DNA from: an uncultured Acidiferrobacteraceae bacterium
GTDB lineage: Bacteria > Pseudomonadota > Gammaproteobacteria > Acidiferrobacterales > SZUA-150
Direction of reading: 5' to 3'
DNA: 64,000 bases
NCBI GenBank assembly: GCA_913009895.1
Contig: CAJVXY010000005.1
Location: forward strand, 66,026-130,025
Shown: positions 1-9,271 of the stretch, piece after piece
Layout: the number at the start of each line of letters is the position of its first letter
Position numbering within the stretch: position 1 is the first letter of the stretch
The notes under the pieces: model-generated
The model's input: only the letters and a program-made list of their open reading frames with translations
Databases searched by the model: none
What the model was told of the DNA's origin: nothing
Made by a program: the position numbers and the translations under genes

Positions 1-67
1 CCGTAATACATACCAGCGGAGAGGCACCCATCACCTCCCCGCTTTCTATTTGAAAAGGAGATGCGAC

Positions 68-907
68 ATGAACACCAAAACAATCTTTCTGGCAAGCATC
101 GTTATCTTGTTTGTGCTGACGCCAATTACTTACGCGGGCAACGTCACCATCCCGAATAATTTTACCAGTGGTACGCCGGCTGTGGCGGCGGATGTGAATG
201 CCAATTTTAACGCCGTAGCTGTTGAAATAAACGATAACGACTCCCGAATCTCTTTAATAAATTCACAAATACCTTCGGTGCCAGTTTATGACTTTAACAA
301 CTACATCGGTAATACAGTCAATAGCCATACTTATGATTATTATCAAGAAGGTTATGCCTGTGATCGTGAAGTACGCAATTACACACGCACCAGTATTACT
401 GGTGGTACCCGACTGATTACGACTGTTGATCGTACACCCTCAGGTGGTGGAGCACGCTGCCATTACCGAGTAGCGGAACATTTGCAAACAGCCCAGGATT
501 TAAAGCTGGTATCTCGCAGTCTGCGTGATACGGTGAATACAGCGACAGAATTAACCTTTGCAACTATTAATTTTCCAGTTACTAAATTAACGAATGTTAT
601 GCGAGTGGGTGTCCCTTGGGGAGATGCCTCCGGCACACAATGGACTCCTGCCGGAAGCCCTACCGAACGTGGGCACATTGTCGAGATTCATACATTGCTT
701 GCTGTGGAAGATGTACCAGCTTCACAAGTGCCAGCTGGACCATTCACCGGGTGTTTAAAAATTCATACTTCACGCCGGGTTCAGAATAATCATTTCGGTC
801 GTCAAACGGTAATGTCCTGGTACTGTCCGAATGTGGGTTTGGTTCGCCAGATTAAAAATTTTAATAATGGCGGCAGTTATCGCATTAAATTACTTTCATA
901 TAATTAA
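68..907 (+). CDS. secreted protein of unknown function
   Basis: Exported protein of about 279 residues that I cannot assign to a family. The ATG at 68 is preferred over the upstream in-frame TTG at 50 because AGGAG (56-60) sits seven bases before it and the protein then opens with a clean Sec signal peptide (Lys near the start, hydrophobic core, likely cut after TYA near residue 23). After the signal comes a Thr-Ser-Gly-Thr-Pro stretch leading into DVNANFNAV, a recurring N-terminal motif I associate with secreted proteins of aquatic proteobacteria. The rest is beta-rich, with four or five Cys that could form disulfides. No catalytic motif is visible. Confidence 0.75.
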   Translation: MNTKTIFLASIVILFVLTPITYAGNVTIPNNFTSGTPAVAADVNANFNAVAVEINDNDSRISLINSQIPSVPVYDFNNYIGNTVNSHTYDYYQEGYACDREVRNYTRTSITGGTRLITTVDRTPSGGGARCHYRVAEHLQTAQDLKLVSRSLRDTVNTATELTFATINFPVTKLTNVMRVGVPWGDASGTQWTPAGSPTERGHIVEIHTLLAVEDVPASQVPAGPFTGCLKIHTSRRVQNNHFGRQTVMSWYCPNVGLVRQIKNFNNGGSYRIKLLSYN

Positions 908-940
908 TTCTGATACTTGATTATGGGTAGCCAGTTTTTT

Positions 941-1096
941 GTTCGAGGACTTTTAACATGAAGCACTAAACACCTGAACAAAAAGGCAAGAGGTCGGAAT
1001 CATGAAAACTCATATCGCGAAACTACCGGTTCTGTTAGGACTCCTGATTGTACTGGGCTTGCTCTCTGCCTGTGGTAACAGCAGTAGTGGCGGTGG
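941..1096 (+). repeat. duplicated 5' region, copy 1
   Basis: Stretch from GTTCGAGGACTTTTAAC through the signal peptide codons of the beta-propeller lipoprotein. It is nearly identical to 3214-3369 ahead of the next lipoprotein. The shared block covers the upstream leader, ribosome-binding region, signal peptide, lipobox and a short Ser/Gly linker; the mature proteins are unrelated. Confidence 0.8.
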
Positions 1097-3179
1097 GTCT
1101 CCTTCACCTTCATCAGTACCACCAGTCTACGGGCGTTTTGCATATGTCGCGAATTCCTCTCTTAATACACTCTCGATCTATGCAGTTGACTCTACCAGTG
1201 GGCAATTGCGTGCTCGCGGTTACGTGGCAACAGGCTCGTTTCCCTATTCAGTCAGTATTGATCCGACTGGCCAGTTCGTTTACGTGGCGAATTACAACTC
1301 GAACAACATATCTGCCTACACGATAAATGCCAACACAGGCTCGCTAACGGAAGTAGTAGGCAGTCCGTTTGCAGCGGGTAGTAATCCATTCTCTGTCAAT
1401 GTCGATCCGCTTGGACGTTTTGTCTACGCGGTCAATGGAAACTCAAATAATATCTCTGCCTACAAGATTGATCCTGGCACAGGGGCACTCACAGCTGTGG
1501 TCGGTAGCCCGTTTACAACAGGATCACTTCCCTACTCTATCGTCGTCGATCCGGCAGGAAAGTTTGCTTACGTGGCAAATGGTCTTTCGCACAACATTTC
1601 GGTTTATTCAATTGACGTTATCACTGGTACGCTTTTTGATGTAGCTGGTAGTCCGTTTACTACTGGTTCGTTTCCCACTTCTGTAGTCATCAGTCCTTCT
1701 GGCCGGTTTATCTACGCGACAAACGGGCTCTCGAATAATGTTTCGGCATATATGGTTAATACCACCACCGGTGCGCTCACGGAAGTAGCGGGCAGCCCGT
1801 TCGCAGCCGGTTTAGGGCCATTTTACTTAAGCATTACTCCGAACGGCAAGTTTGCCTATGTTACGAATAGTGGATCAGATAATATCTCGGCCTACAAAAT
1901 CGATTCCGGTACTGGCGCGCTTACTGAGCTGCCTGCCAGTCCACTCGCGGCAGGGGATGACCCACGCGGTATCACAACTGATCCATCTGGTAAATATGTT
2001 TAGGTAACAAATTTAATCTCGGACAACATTTCAGTTTATGAAATCAATACTGTTACTGGCGAACTCACGAATCCCGTCGATACCGCCCCGCTGGTGGCGA
2101 CACGTAACGGCCCAATTTCATTGGCCATGATCAAGGGCATGACGCCAGTGATATTCAAACCAAGGTTCGTATACACTGCTAATTATAGTTCGAATGATGT
2201 CTCGGCCTACACGATTGACGTAAGTACCGGTGCACTCACAGAGTTAGCCGGAAGTCCGTTTGCTGCTGGTACAAAACCGTTTTCTGTTAGCACCAACCTG
2301 ACAGGCCAATATGTCTATATAGTGAATCAAGATTCCCAGGACATCTTAGCTTATACAATTGATGCAAACACTGGTGCGCTTACTACAATACCCGGTAGTC
2401 CGTTCGCTACGAATGTGTTTGGCTCTAACTATATCAGCATTGACCCATCAAGTCGTTTTGCCTACGTAGCAAGCTCAAGCTCGGGAATCCTGGCCTATAC
2501 AGTTAATGCAAACAATGGCGTACTAACACCAGTCCCAGGCAGCCCCTTTGCAGCGGGAACTTGGGCGTGGTCTGTTAATGTCGATCCAACCGGTCGTTTT
2601 GTCTACGCTGCAAACCACGGTTCAGACAATTTTTCAGCTTACTTAATTAACGCTGATACTGGTGCACTTTTAAATATTCCCGGAAATCCATTTGCAGCAG
2701 GTGCTCTCCCTGATTCAATAGCGGTGGATCCAAGCGGCCGTTTCATTTATGTAGCAAACTATGGTGTTAGTCATGATATCTCTGGCTATACAATTAATTC
2801 CAGCACCGGCGCACTCACTGAAATGACTGGTAGCCCATTCGCAGGAGGTACTAACCAGAATTCCATTACTATTGATCCTGCTGGCAGGTTTGTATATGTG
2901 ACAAATTTCAGCTCACAATCTGTCTCTGCTTATAAAATAAATTTTAGCACCGGTGCACTCTCAGCCGTGGTCGGCAGTCCGTTCCCTGCAGGTACTGCAC
3001 CAAACTTTGTAAGCGTCGATCCATCTGGCAAGTATGCCTATGTAGCGAATAGAGACTCAAACAATATATCGACCTATACGATTGACACTAATACTGGTGC
3101 GCTTACAGAATTAACAGCCAGTCCGTTCGCAACAGGTACATGGCCGTTTTCCGTCAGCGTTACAGGAACGCTGGAATAA
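1002..3179 (+). pseudogene. beta-propeller (YVTN/lactonase-type) lipoprotein split by an in-frame TAG
   Basis: Lipoprotein with a type II signal peptide (lipobox LSAC near residue 24), a Ser/Gly/Pro linker and then about 14 repeats of roughly 50 residues built on a (G)RFVYVAN...NNISAYxID...TGALT...GSPFAAG...VDPxG theme, as in YncE/6-phosphogluconolactonase-like propellers. The reading frame is interrupted by TAG at 2001-2003, where the repeat demands Tyr (GKYV-stop-VTN instead of GKYVYVTN). The same frame stays open to 3179 with intact repeats on both sides, so one substitution explains the break. The first part alone would be a 333-residue lipoprotein. The second part has no signal peptide or ribosome site at its nominal start (2094). 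Read-through or a sequencing error are alternatives. Confidence 0.8.
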
Positions 3180-3213
3180 TGCTGCCTTGAGGGTTATTGA
3201 AATTTGAAATGTT

Positions 3214-3369
3214 GTTCGAGGATTTTTAACGCTATGTACTATATGCACGAACAAAAAGACAGGAGCACGAAATCATGAAAACTCATATCGCGAAACTACC
3301 GGGGCTGTTAGGACTCCTGATTGTACTGGGCTTGCTCTCTGCCTGTGGTAATAGCAGTAGTAAGGGTGG
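3214..3369 (+). repeat. duplicated 5' region, copy 2
   Basis: Second copy of the leader, ribosome-binding and lipoprotein-signal block described at 941-1096. It is joined here to an unrelated mature protein; similarity stops in the Ser/Gly linker after the lipobox. Confidence 0.8.
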
Positions 3370-4846
3370 TAGCCAAACGCTCCTGACCGGCCGTTTCATC
3401 GACGGTTCCGTCTCTGGTCTACGCTACCAAACGATTACCCGATCCGGGGAGACCAATGCCAATGGCGAGTTCTTCTACTATTCGGGAGAAACAGTGAGTT
3501 TCTATGTTGGTGATATCCTGATTGGCCAGGCTAGTGGAGCGGCAACACTGTCGCCGTTTGATCTCGCTGGCATTACTCCGCCTACCACTAGTGCCGATAT
3601 CCGTCGGTCTGTGAACCGGATGAACAGCTTCAAACCGGGAACGCCACTGGGGGTAGCTACTAACATTGCCGTGTTCCTGCAAACTTTGGATAATGATGGT
3701 GATGTTAGTAACGGCATTCAGATTCCTGCAGCCATACATAGTCTCGCTACAGGGACAAGTCTCAATTTCGAGCAGTCGTGGGTGAGATTCCCACACGATT
3801 TCCCATTGCGAAAGCTTATGGCAGCAGGCAGGGCTGCGGGAGTGTGGGGTGGGTCGCGTGCCATCCGCAATCCGGCCTATGCACTCGATGCCCTGTATAC
3901 CAGCCTGGGACTGACAACGTCGATACAGGCCATTTCCCAACAGGAGTCCGACACCAATGCTGACGGTACTGTGGATTCGCGTAGTACCTATACCTATGAT
4001 GTTAATGGCAACACAACGCTGTATGAATACGATTCCAACGCCGATGGAACTGTGGATTTTCGTATGGCCTACTCCTACGACACCAACGGTGTTAAAACAC
4101 TGGAAGAGACCGATAGCAACGGCGACGGTACAGCAAATTCCCGCAGTACCTTTACCTATGATGCCAATGGTAACTGGACACTACGGGAATTCGACAACAA
4201 TGCTGACGGTGCAGTGGATGAACGCATAATCCTGGCCTACGACGCCAACGGTAACAGGACATTACAAGAAATAGATAACAACGGTAATGGTACAATAAAT
4301 TCCCGCGCCACTTATACCTATGATGCCAATGGTAACCGGATACTTATAGAATATGATACCAATGTCGATGGCTCAGTAGATGTCCGTGATGCTTACACAT
4401 ATGATGTCAATGGTAATCAGACGCTTTATGAACGGGATTCCAATGCTGATGGTATAACGGATTCCCGCACGACTTATGTCTACGATGCCAATGGTGAGCA
4501 AACGCTCACCGAAACTGACGCTAATGCAGATGGCACCGTGGATGAACGCAAGACTTACACCTACGATGCCAATGGTAATCAAACGCTCTATGAACAGGAT
4601 TCCAATGCCGACGGTACGGTTGATCAACGTTACACCTACACCTATGACGCCAATGGTAGCTTGACACTGACAGAATACGATTCCAACGGTGATGGCACGG
4701 TAAATACCCGCTACGTTAATTCCTACGACGCCAATGGCAACCAGACGCTCTATGAACGGGATACCAACGCAGACGGTATAGTGGATTACCGCACGACCTA
4801 TATATCAGCTGTGATCAATCGCTGGATGGCGCTGTGGCCACTGTAA
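3275..4846 (+). CDS. lipoprotein with 27-residue Asp-rich tandem repeats
   Basis: Surface or periplasmic lipoprotein (523 residues). Residues 1-24 are a lipoprotein signal almost identical to that of the preceding gene (lipobox LSAC). Residues about 35-100 form a small beta domain (GRFIDGSVSGLRY ... GETVSFYVGDILIG) that recurs in bacterial cell-surface lipoproteins. From residue 226 there are ten 27-residue repeats and a partial eleventh, each opening with DxNxDGxxD, an EF-hand/dockerin-like calcium loop, and continuing with a YTYDANGNxTLYE segment that resembles YD/RHS repeats. Calcium binding is inferred from the loop. The last 13 residues depart from the repeat. Partner and function are unknown. 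Confidence 0.8.
   Translation: MKTHIAKLPGLLGLLIVLGLLSACGNSSSKGGSQTLLTGRFIDGSVSGLRYQTITRSGETNANGEFFYYSGETVSFYVGDILIGQASGAATLSPFDLAGITPPTTSADIRRSVNRMNSFKPGTPLGVATNIAVFLQTLDNDGDVSNGIQIPAAIHSLATGTSLNFEQSWVRFPHDFPLRKLMAAGRAAGVWGGSRAIRNPAYALDALYTSLGLTTSIQAISQQESDTNADGTVDSRSTYTYDVNGNTTLYEYDSNADGTVDFRMAYSYDTNGVKTLEETDSNGDGTANSRSTFTYDANGNWTLREFDNNADGAVDERIILAYDANGNRTLQEIDNNGNGTINSRATYTYDANGNRILIEYDTNVDGSVDVRDAYTYDVNGNQTLYERDSNADGITDSRTTYVYDANGEQTLTETDANADGTVDERKTYTYDANGNQTLYEQDSNADGTVDQRYTYTYDANGSLTLTEYDSNGDGTVNTRYVNSYDANGNQTLYERDTNADGIVDYRTTYISAVINRWMALWPL
3950..4801 (+). repeat. 81-bp coding tandem repeat (10.5 copies)
   Basis: Ten complete 81-bp units plus a 14-codon partial unit, all in frame, starting at the GAC of 3950. 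Each unit encodes one Asp-rich loop and one YDANGN segment. Units differ by many synonymous and conservative changes, so the array is old rather than freshly amplified. Confidence 0.9.
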
Positions 4847-5065
4847 AGGCTCCAGTACGAATATGTGGCCAGAATAAGGAGACGCCCTTTAGCAGGCTAC
4901 TTGCATGAAAAACCAGGTAAAAGGAGAGAATTACAAATAGATATGTTTACTTGTGAGCCCCTATTGCAATCGAACTAGGCAGTGGCGATAGAGTGATTGC
5001 AAATAAATAAAGATGGTTATCTGGAGATATTGTTCACAAGTATATTTATATAAAAGGAGTCTGTG

Positions 5066-5719
5066 ATGAAAAACAAACGACCTATTAGAATCTTTACAAC
5101 ATTGCTTTTATTGAGCGCCCTGGTGTTAACAGGTGGCTGCGCCCTCACCCGTGGTGTCATGGACATTAAGGGCAAACCAGTGGCCAATCCGGAGTCAGGC
5201 AAGGCCATTAAAATCGTCAGTGTCACTGATAATCGCGTATTTGAAGTGGCGCCGAGCAGTGCCTCTACCCCTTCCCTGCAGGGTGATGAAATCAATGACA
5301 AGGCCATCACCAGTCGGGCAGTTGCCCGAAAACGCAATACAGTTGGCGCGGCATTAGGTGATATTGTTTTGCCAGAAAATCGAACCGTAACCATGGTTGC
5401 ACAAGAGCGGATCACGCGTGTATTCAGGGAATCCGGTTATCGCGTCCTGGAAGTCGGAGACAGCGATTACGACCGTGCGATCCCGGTAACGGTTAATATC
5501 GAGAAATTCTGGTCCTGGTTTTCACCTGGCTTCTGGAAAGTTTCACTTGAATTTGACGCCGATATGCACATCCAGGGGTCTATTGGCAACCTGGGAAAGG
5601 GTAAGAACATTAAGGGGTACGCGCGCCTGAAGAGCAGCACTGGCAGCAGTGGTGCATTTCGTAAAACAATTATTAAAGGCCTGGATGACTTTGCCAGTAA
5701 TTTGAAAAAAGAAATATGA
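5066..5719 (+). CDS. YajG-like lipoprotein
   Basis: Lipoprotein of 217 residues. The ATG at 5066 is preferred over the GTG at 5063 because AAGGAG (5054-5059) lies six bases upstream. The signal peptide ends in lipobox LTGGC. The mature part has the pattern of YajG-type outer-membrane lipoproteins: KIVSVTDNRVFE, then VTMVAQERITRVFRESGYRVLE and an alternating beta-strand C-terminal half. This resemblance is from memory of the family and is moderate at best. It stands alone between a 220-bp gap and convergent minus-strand genes. No enzymatic role is suggested. Confidence 0.7.
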   Translation: MKNKRPIRIFTTLLLLSALVLTGGCALTRGVMDIKGKPVANPESGKAIKIVSVTDNRVFEVAPSSASTPSLQGDEINDKAITSRAVARKRNTVGAALGDIVLPENRTVTMVAQERITRVFRESGYRVLEVGDSDYDRAIPVTVNIEKFWSWFSPGFWKVSLEFDADMHIQGSIGNLGKGKNIKGYARLKSSTGSSGAFRKTIIKGLDDFASNLKKEI

Positions 5720-5753
5720 AATAGAGATTATAATTATCGGCAAAGTTTTTTAA

Positions 5754-5930
5754 TTATACAGGCTCTGCTATTTCAGTATCCTCTGCATGTGCAATCGGCA
5801 CAGGTGTTTGGTTCTCGACATACGGCATCCTGGGCTTGGGTGCGCCTCCGTGTCTTGGGCGGTATGGACAACCTGTTAACAGGCCGGTAGTGACAAAAAC
5901 CAGTATAAGTACAGAGATAATTCTTTTCAT
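5754..5930 (-). CDS. small proline-rich lipoprotein (58 aa)
   Basis: Short gene on the minus strand. It encodes a Lys-Arg start, a hydrophobic core and lipobox LLTGC (Cys21), followed by a basic, proline-rich tail ending EIAEPV. The start ATG (5930) lies 10 bases after the stop of the upstream alpha/beta hydrolase gene, with AGGGG a few bases before it, so the two probably share a transcript. Its length and composition resemble entericidin-like or other small outer-membrane lipoproteins, but no family is recognised. Confidence 0.6.
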   Translation of the reverse strand: MKRIISVLILVFVTTGLLTGCPYRPRHGGAPKPRMPYVENQTPVPIAHAEDTEIAEPV

Positions 5931-5940
5931 GATTGCACCC

Positions 5941-6753
5941 CTATTCTGCTGTGATGAATTCAGCTATGTGTTTGACTACCTCTTTTTCAATTCCAAGAAA
6001 TCCGTGATAAGACCTGGCCTTACAGGCACTTGAGATTGGCTCATCGCCGCCAGTAAACATTCTCAGGGCCTTTCGTGGTGTATTTTTTAATTTATCCATT
6101 ATAATTTCTGCACCAATGGGCGGGGTTACCCAGCAAGCATCTTTTTCATGGGCAACCACATAAACAGGTATTGTTATTTTTTCCAGCGCCATATCGGTGA
6201 CTGCGGTGCCGTTGTTATTTTCTTTTGCCATGCTTGAAGTAAGCACAATACCATCAGGATGTTGCTTTGAATTATAAGCGATATAGGCAGCAGATTCTGT
6301 TCCCCTGCTGGTACCAACCAGCCACACCGGGACGGCTGCCAGCTTGCGTAAATATTTTATTATCTGGTCGATATCTTCAACATGATCCCTGGTTGTTCTG
6401 AAACCGCCCTTCATGCCCTGGTATAATTTTTGGTCAGAAGGCGCATCAATTACGGCTACCATGAAGCCCTGTTTGGCAAATAACGCCCTTGAGCGTACAA
6501 GAAAATTATTTTTACCCCAGCCAATCACTGGCGTACCGCCATCAGATGAAAGTTCCAGGTTACCCTTACCACCTGCGAACAAGATGACACTGGCTTTTGG
6601 TTTGTCTGATCCAGGTCTTTCTGGCTTAATCAGAATAAAATTCTGGGTCACGCCCGGTCTTGTTTGAAGTGTTACTAATTGTTCAGCTTTTGCACTGTTC
6701 GGCAAAATAGCAAGCGTCAAAAGAAAAATAATAATTTTACCAGGCGTATTCAT
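5941..6753 (-). CDS. secreted alpha/beta hydrolase
   Basis: Periplasmic alpha/beta-hydrolase of 270 residues with a Sec signal peptide (cut near AKA-EQ, residue 23). The expected fold landmarks are present: an oxyanion strand ASVILFAGG, the nucleophile elbow G-T-S-R-G with Ser149, an acid in HEKD (Asp205) and a catalytic His in SYHGF (His250). Substrate is unknown; the family covers esterases, peptidases and dienelactone hydrolases. The small lipoprotein 5754-5930 follows it immediately and a secreted protein precedes it by 21 bases. Confidence 0.8.
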   Translation of the reverse strand: MNTPGKIIIFLLTLAILPNSAKAEQLVTLQTRPGVTQNFILIKPERPGSDKPKASVILFAGGKGNLELSSDGGTPVIGWGKNNFLVRSRALFAKQGFMVAVIDAPSDQKLYQGMKGGFRTTRDHVEDIDQIIKYLRKLAAVPVWLVGTSRGTESAAYIAYNSKQHPDGIVLTSSMAKENNNGTAVTDMALEKITIPVYVVAHEKDACWVTPPIGAEIIMDKLKNTPRKALRMFTGGDEPISSACKARSYHGFLGIEKEVVKHIAEFITAE

Positions 6754-6774
6754 CCTGTTTGTTATTTTTATTTT

Positions 6775-7266
6775 TCAGGGCTCGTTTGTAAATGTACCAC
6801 TACTGCCTTTGCAATTACCTGTACACCTGACGACCCGACGGGCGCAGGTAATTTTCTCGAATGATTTTTTTAGTTCAGGTGCTTTCTCATAAACCAGGTG
6901 TTTTAAAACAGCATTATTACACTGGCTTTTTGGTACACTGAATTGTGGATTATTTTTCCATTCGACATTAATACAACCTGGTGAACCTATGCCAAATTGC
7001 ACCCCGATGCTATACCTGCCACACAGTATCCCGGCATGTCGTATCCAGCCTTTTGCTGACCACTCGCCATTTGATTGTAGTGTCACTTCACCATCAGAAA
7101 ATGCAAAAGCAACAGACTTGTCATCTCCTGGTGGTGACCAGCTTGAACCTGGCTTGATAGTGGCAGTTTCGGCACGGTCTGTTGGTGGTTCGGCAAAAAC
7201 AGCACCTGTTAACCCTATAGACACCAATATAGTTAAGGCAGTATTTATAATTGATATTTTTCTCAT
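6775..7266 (-). CDS. secreted cysteine-containing protein, unknown
   Basis: Exported protein of 163 residues with a signal peptide ending AVFA-EP. The mature part contains seven Cys in its last two thirds, which suggests disulfides, and a central GEWSAKGWIRHAG segment. It lies between the DUF4136 lipoprotein and the hydrolase in the same direction. I recognise no family and see no active-site motif. Confidence 0.65.
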   Translation of the reverse strand: MRKISIINTALTILVSIGLTGAVFAEPPTDRAETATIKPGSSWSPPGDDKSVAFAFSDGEVTLQSNGEWSAKGWIRHAGILCGRYSIGVQFGIGSPGCINVEWKNNPQFSVPKSQCNNAVLKHLVYEKAPELKKSFEKITCARRVVRCTGNCKGSSGTFTNEP

Positions 7267-7318
7267 TTAATTAATCCACGTAATTCGTTATTAAGTATTT
7301 CTCTATATGAAAGAAACA

Positions 7319-7891
7319 TTATTTTTTTATTGGTGGAAATTCTGCAAGAATTTTATTTACATATTTTCTAATACGATCTTTGGTGTCTTGATCAGCTGTA
7401 TTCGTATTGAAAACATCTGTGCTCGTGGCTCGCCAGGTAACCGTATTTGTTACACCATCTGAAATTTCGATGACCAGTGTAAGTTGTTTTTCTATGGTTC
7501 CACTTGTTAATGGAAAGGACATGCCAACACCAACAGAGGTGTTGCCACTGTGAGTACCAGTTCCAAAACCAATCCTGGTATTACTTTGACGCTGCCTGGT
7601 ATCAATCGTCAGGTAGTAGTCAATAATGAAATCAGACTTATCATTAATTTCTTTTTTAAAATATTTCCTGTTCATCAATTCGTTATCTACTTCCTTAACG
7701 ATCGCTGAGTGGACAAAAGGATTTTTTGCCTGGGTTTTGATATTCGCTTTGTCACTCTTCCAGCGATAACTTTTATACTGACTGAAATCAACATCAGGAT
7801 CATAATCTGGCCGGACCTTATTACCTGCACAAGCAGATAACAACGCGATGCTTAATATGAGAATTACAGTCTTGAAAGTTAGTACACTCAT
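7319..7891 (-). CDS. DUF4136 lipoprotein
   Basis: Lipoprotein of 190 residues with lipobox LSAC and the hallmark DUF4136 opening, YDPDVDFSQYKSYRW, followed by a VDNELMNRKYFKK helix region, a Gly/Ser-rich turn and the C-terminal VTWRATSTDVFN...IRKYVNKILAEFPP segment. The family is common in the envelope of proteobacteria and has no known activity. A second member lies at 8567-9133, so the locus holds a pair of paralogues separated by a MITE and another lipoprotein gene. Confidence 0.85.
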   Translation of the reverse strand: MSVLTFKTVILILSIALLSACAGNKVRPDYDPDVDFSQYKSYRWKSDKANIKTQAKNPFVHSAIVKEVDNELMNRKYFKKEINDKSDFIIDYYLTIDTRQRQSNTRIGFGTGTHSGNTSVGVGMSFPLTSGTIEKQLTLVIEISDGVTNTVTWRATSTDVFNTNTADQDTKDRIRKYVNKILAEFPPIKK

Positions 7892-7980
7892 GAATTTAAT
7901 CCTTATAAAAAGTGCTGGCCCAGCTCCAGAATTCTGCTATTACTTACCCGTTTCAGTTTTTTATAAAACCGAATATACCC

Positions 7981-8145
7981 GAATGGCACTTACTTAAGCC
8001 TAATATCTGGTTTAAACATGGTTCTCCGTAGGTTGGACTGAGGAACGAAGTCCAACAGCGGCGCTTTATTTAACACTTGCGTTGGACTTCGTTCCTCAGT
8101 CCAACCTACAAAAAAAGACTTATTGGGCTTGAGTCAATGCCATTA
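7981..8145. mobile_element. MITE copy A with 10-bp target duplication
   Basis: Non-coding 165-bp element. Its ends are GAATGGCACTTACTTAAGCC and an imperfect inverse (17 of 20). It is flanked by a perfect direct repeat GAATATACCC at 7971-7980 and 8146-8155, the signature of transposition. Inside are two perfect 29-bp inverted arms (8028-8056 and 8081-8109) around a 24-nt loop (8057-8080), so the core can form a long cruciform. A second copy lies at 14255-14423. The parent transposase is not in the window; 10-11-bp duplications would suit an IS4-type element, which is inference. Confidence 0.85.
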
Positions 8146-8179
8146 GAATATACCCCATATTACACGTTATTTCAGCATG

Positions 8180-8560
8180 CTATTCCAGGTACGGTCTGAT
8201 ATTACCATTGCCCAGTATATCCAGCTTGCCCCTAAGGGGAGCCGTGTTATCTGCCCCGGGTGGAACAGGAATAATGATATTTTCTGCAGATTTATTAATC
8301 CCGTAAATCGACCACTTGATAGAGACTGGATTTCCCAGCACCTTCTTTGGCGGGAATTTACTCGAACAAACGCGCCGGGGGGCGATAAAACTGCAGCTAA
8401 AGACACCGCCATTATTTTTCGTTGATATTACCACACCGGTAACATTGCTTGCTGTGGTGTTTCTTAGAATAATTTCGTTGTAATAATATTCTTTTTTATT
8501 GGCTGAAGTGCAGGCAGATAATATTATTATGCTTGCGAGAAATGTGAATACTCTAAACAC
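8180..8560 (-). CDS. small lipoprotein, unknown
   Basis: Lipoprotein of 126 residues with lipobox LSAC. The mature sequence resembles a small beta-sandwich: NEIILRNTTASNVTGVVISTK, a Cys pair (FSCSF ... RRVCSSKF) and a final GKLDILGNGNIRPYLE. No family is recognised. It follows the DUF4136 gene at 8567 by only six bases, so co-transcription is likely. Confidence 0.65.
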   Translation of the reverse strand: MFRVFTFLASIIILSACTSANKKEYYYNEIILRNTTASNVTGVVISTKNNGGVFSCSFIAPRRVCSSKFPPKKVLGNPVSIKWSIYGINKSAENIIIPVPPGADNTAPLRGKLDILGNGNIRPYLE

Positions 8561-8566
8561 ACTATT

Positions 8567-9133
8567 TTATTTATTTTTCGATGCAGGCGGAAAAGATTTA
8601 ATAACATTTGTTATAGTATTTTTTATGCTTTTCAGACGAGCCTCCATGCCAGGATTTCGCAAAAGTTCTTTCGTAGCAATGCTCTGAAATATCATTTCTT
8701 TTCTTTTACTGTCATAAAAGTCCAGCACCAATGTACCTTCTTTATATTCGTAAACATCAACCCTGCTGCCGGCAAAACCCCCGCCACCGAAACCTCCGGT
8801 GTACCAACCTCCATAGTGGTAGCCACTATAGGTATTCCGAACACTGACTTTATCCTCGGAACCGCCATACACTGCTATCCGGAAATCAGGATTAGCGTCT
8901 ACAAACCTGAAACCCTTGACAACCAACTGAGATTTCAATTCTTTTTCAACTTGCCTTATTGTTAATTCATTTTTCTTGTCTTCAGATGGAATAAAATTGA
9001 ATGTCTTTAGTTTGCTAAAATCGTAGTTGGTATCATAATTCTCGGAGACTTTAAGTGTACTGCAAGCTGAAATAAACAATACGGCCAAAACAGACAGGCC
9101 GACAACTCTTGTTATTTTCAGGGTATTTACCAT
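8567..9133 (-). CDS. DUF4136 lipoprotein (second paralogue)
   Basis: Lipoprotein of 188 residues. The ATG at 9133 is preferred over the longer ORF start (9193) because it gives a normal lipoprotein signal (MVNTLKITR..., lipobox ISAC) and has AAGGA upstream. It shows the DUF4136 signature YDTNYDFSKLKTFNF, a Gly/Tyr-rich central loop (GGWYTGGFGGGGFAG) and the conserved end RLKSIKNTITNVIKSFPP. It is paralogous to 7319-7891. Envelope location follows from the lipobox; the function of the family is unknown. Confidence 0.85.
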   Translation of the reverse strand: MVNTLKITRVVGLSVLAVLFISACSTLKVSENYDTNYDFSKLKTFNFIPSEDKKNELTIRQVEKELKSQLVVKGFRFVDANPDFRIAVYGGSEDKVSVRNTYSGYHYGGWYTGGFGGGGFAGSRVDVYEYKEGTLVLDFYDSKRKEMIFQSIATKELLRNPGMEARLKSIKNTITNVIKSFPPASKNK

Positions 9134-9271
9134 GGGTATTTTTCCTTTTTCCATTTGCATATTGATTCCAGAATTGACCAATTCTTGCCTCATATTATAA
9201 AGCTATTCTGTCAATCTGGCACCCCACGCACTCCAACCTGAAAATAGCGGTAAATATAGTCCCGATTAGCG

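Noticed and set aside
7892-8179. Inverted repeat around 8028-8109 as a transcription terminator
   Set aside because: It belongs to the inside of a MITE with target duplications, so it is better explained as mobile DNA.
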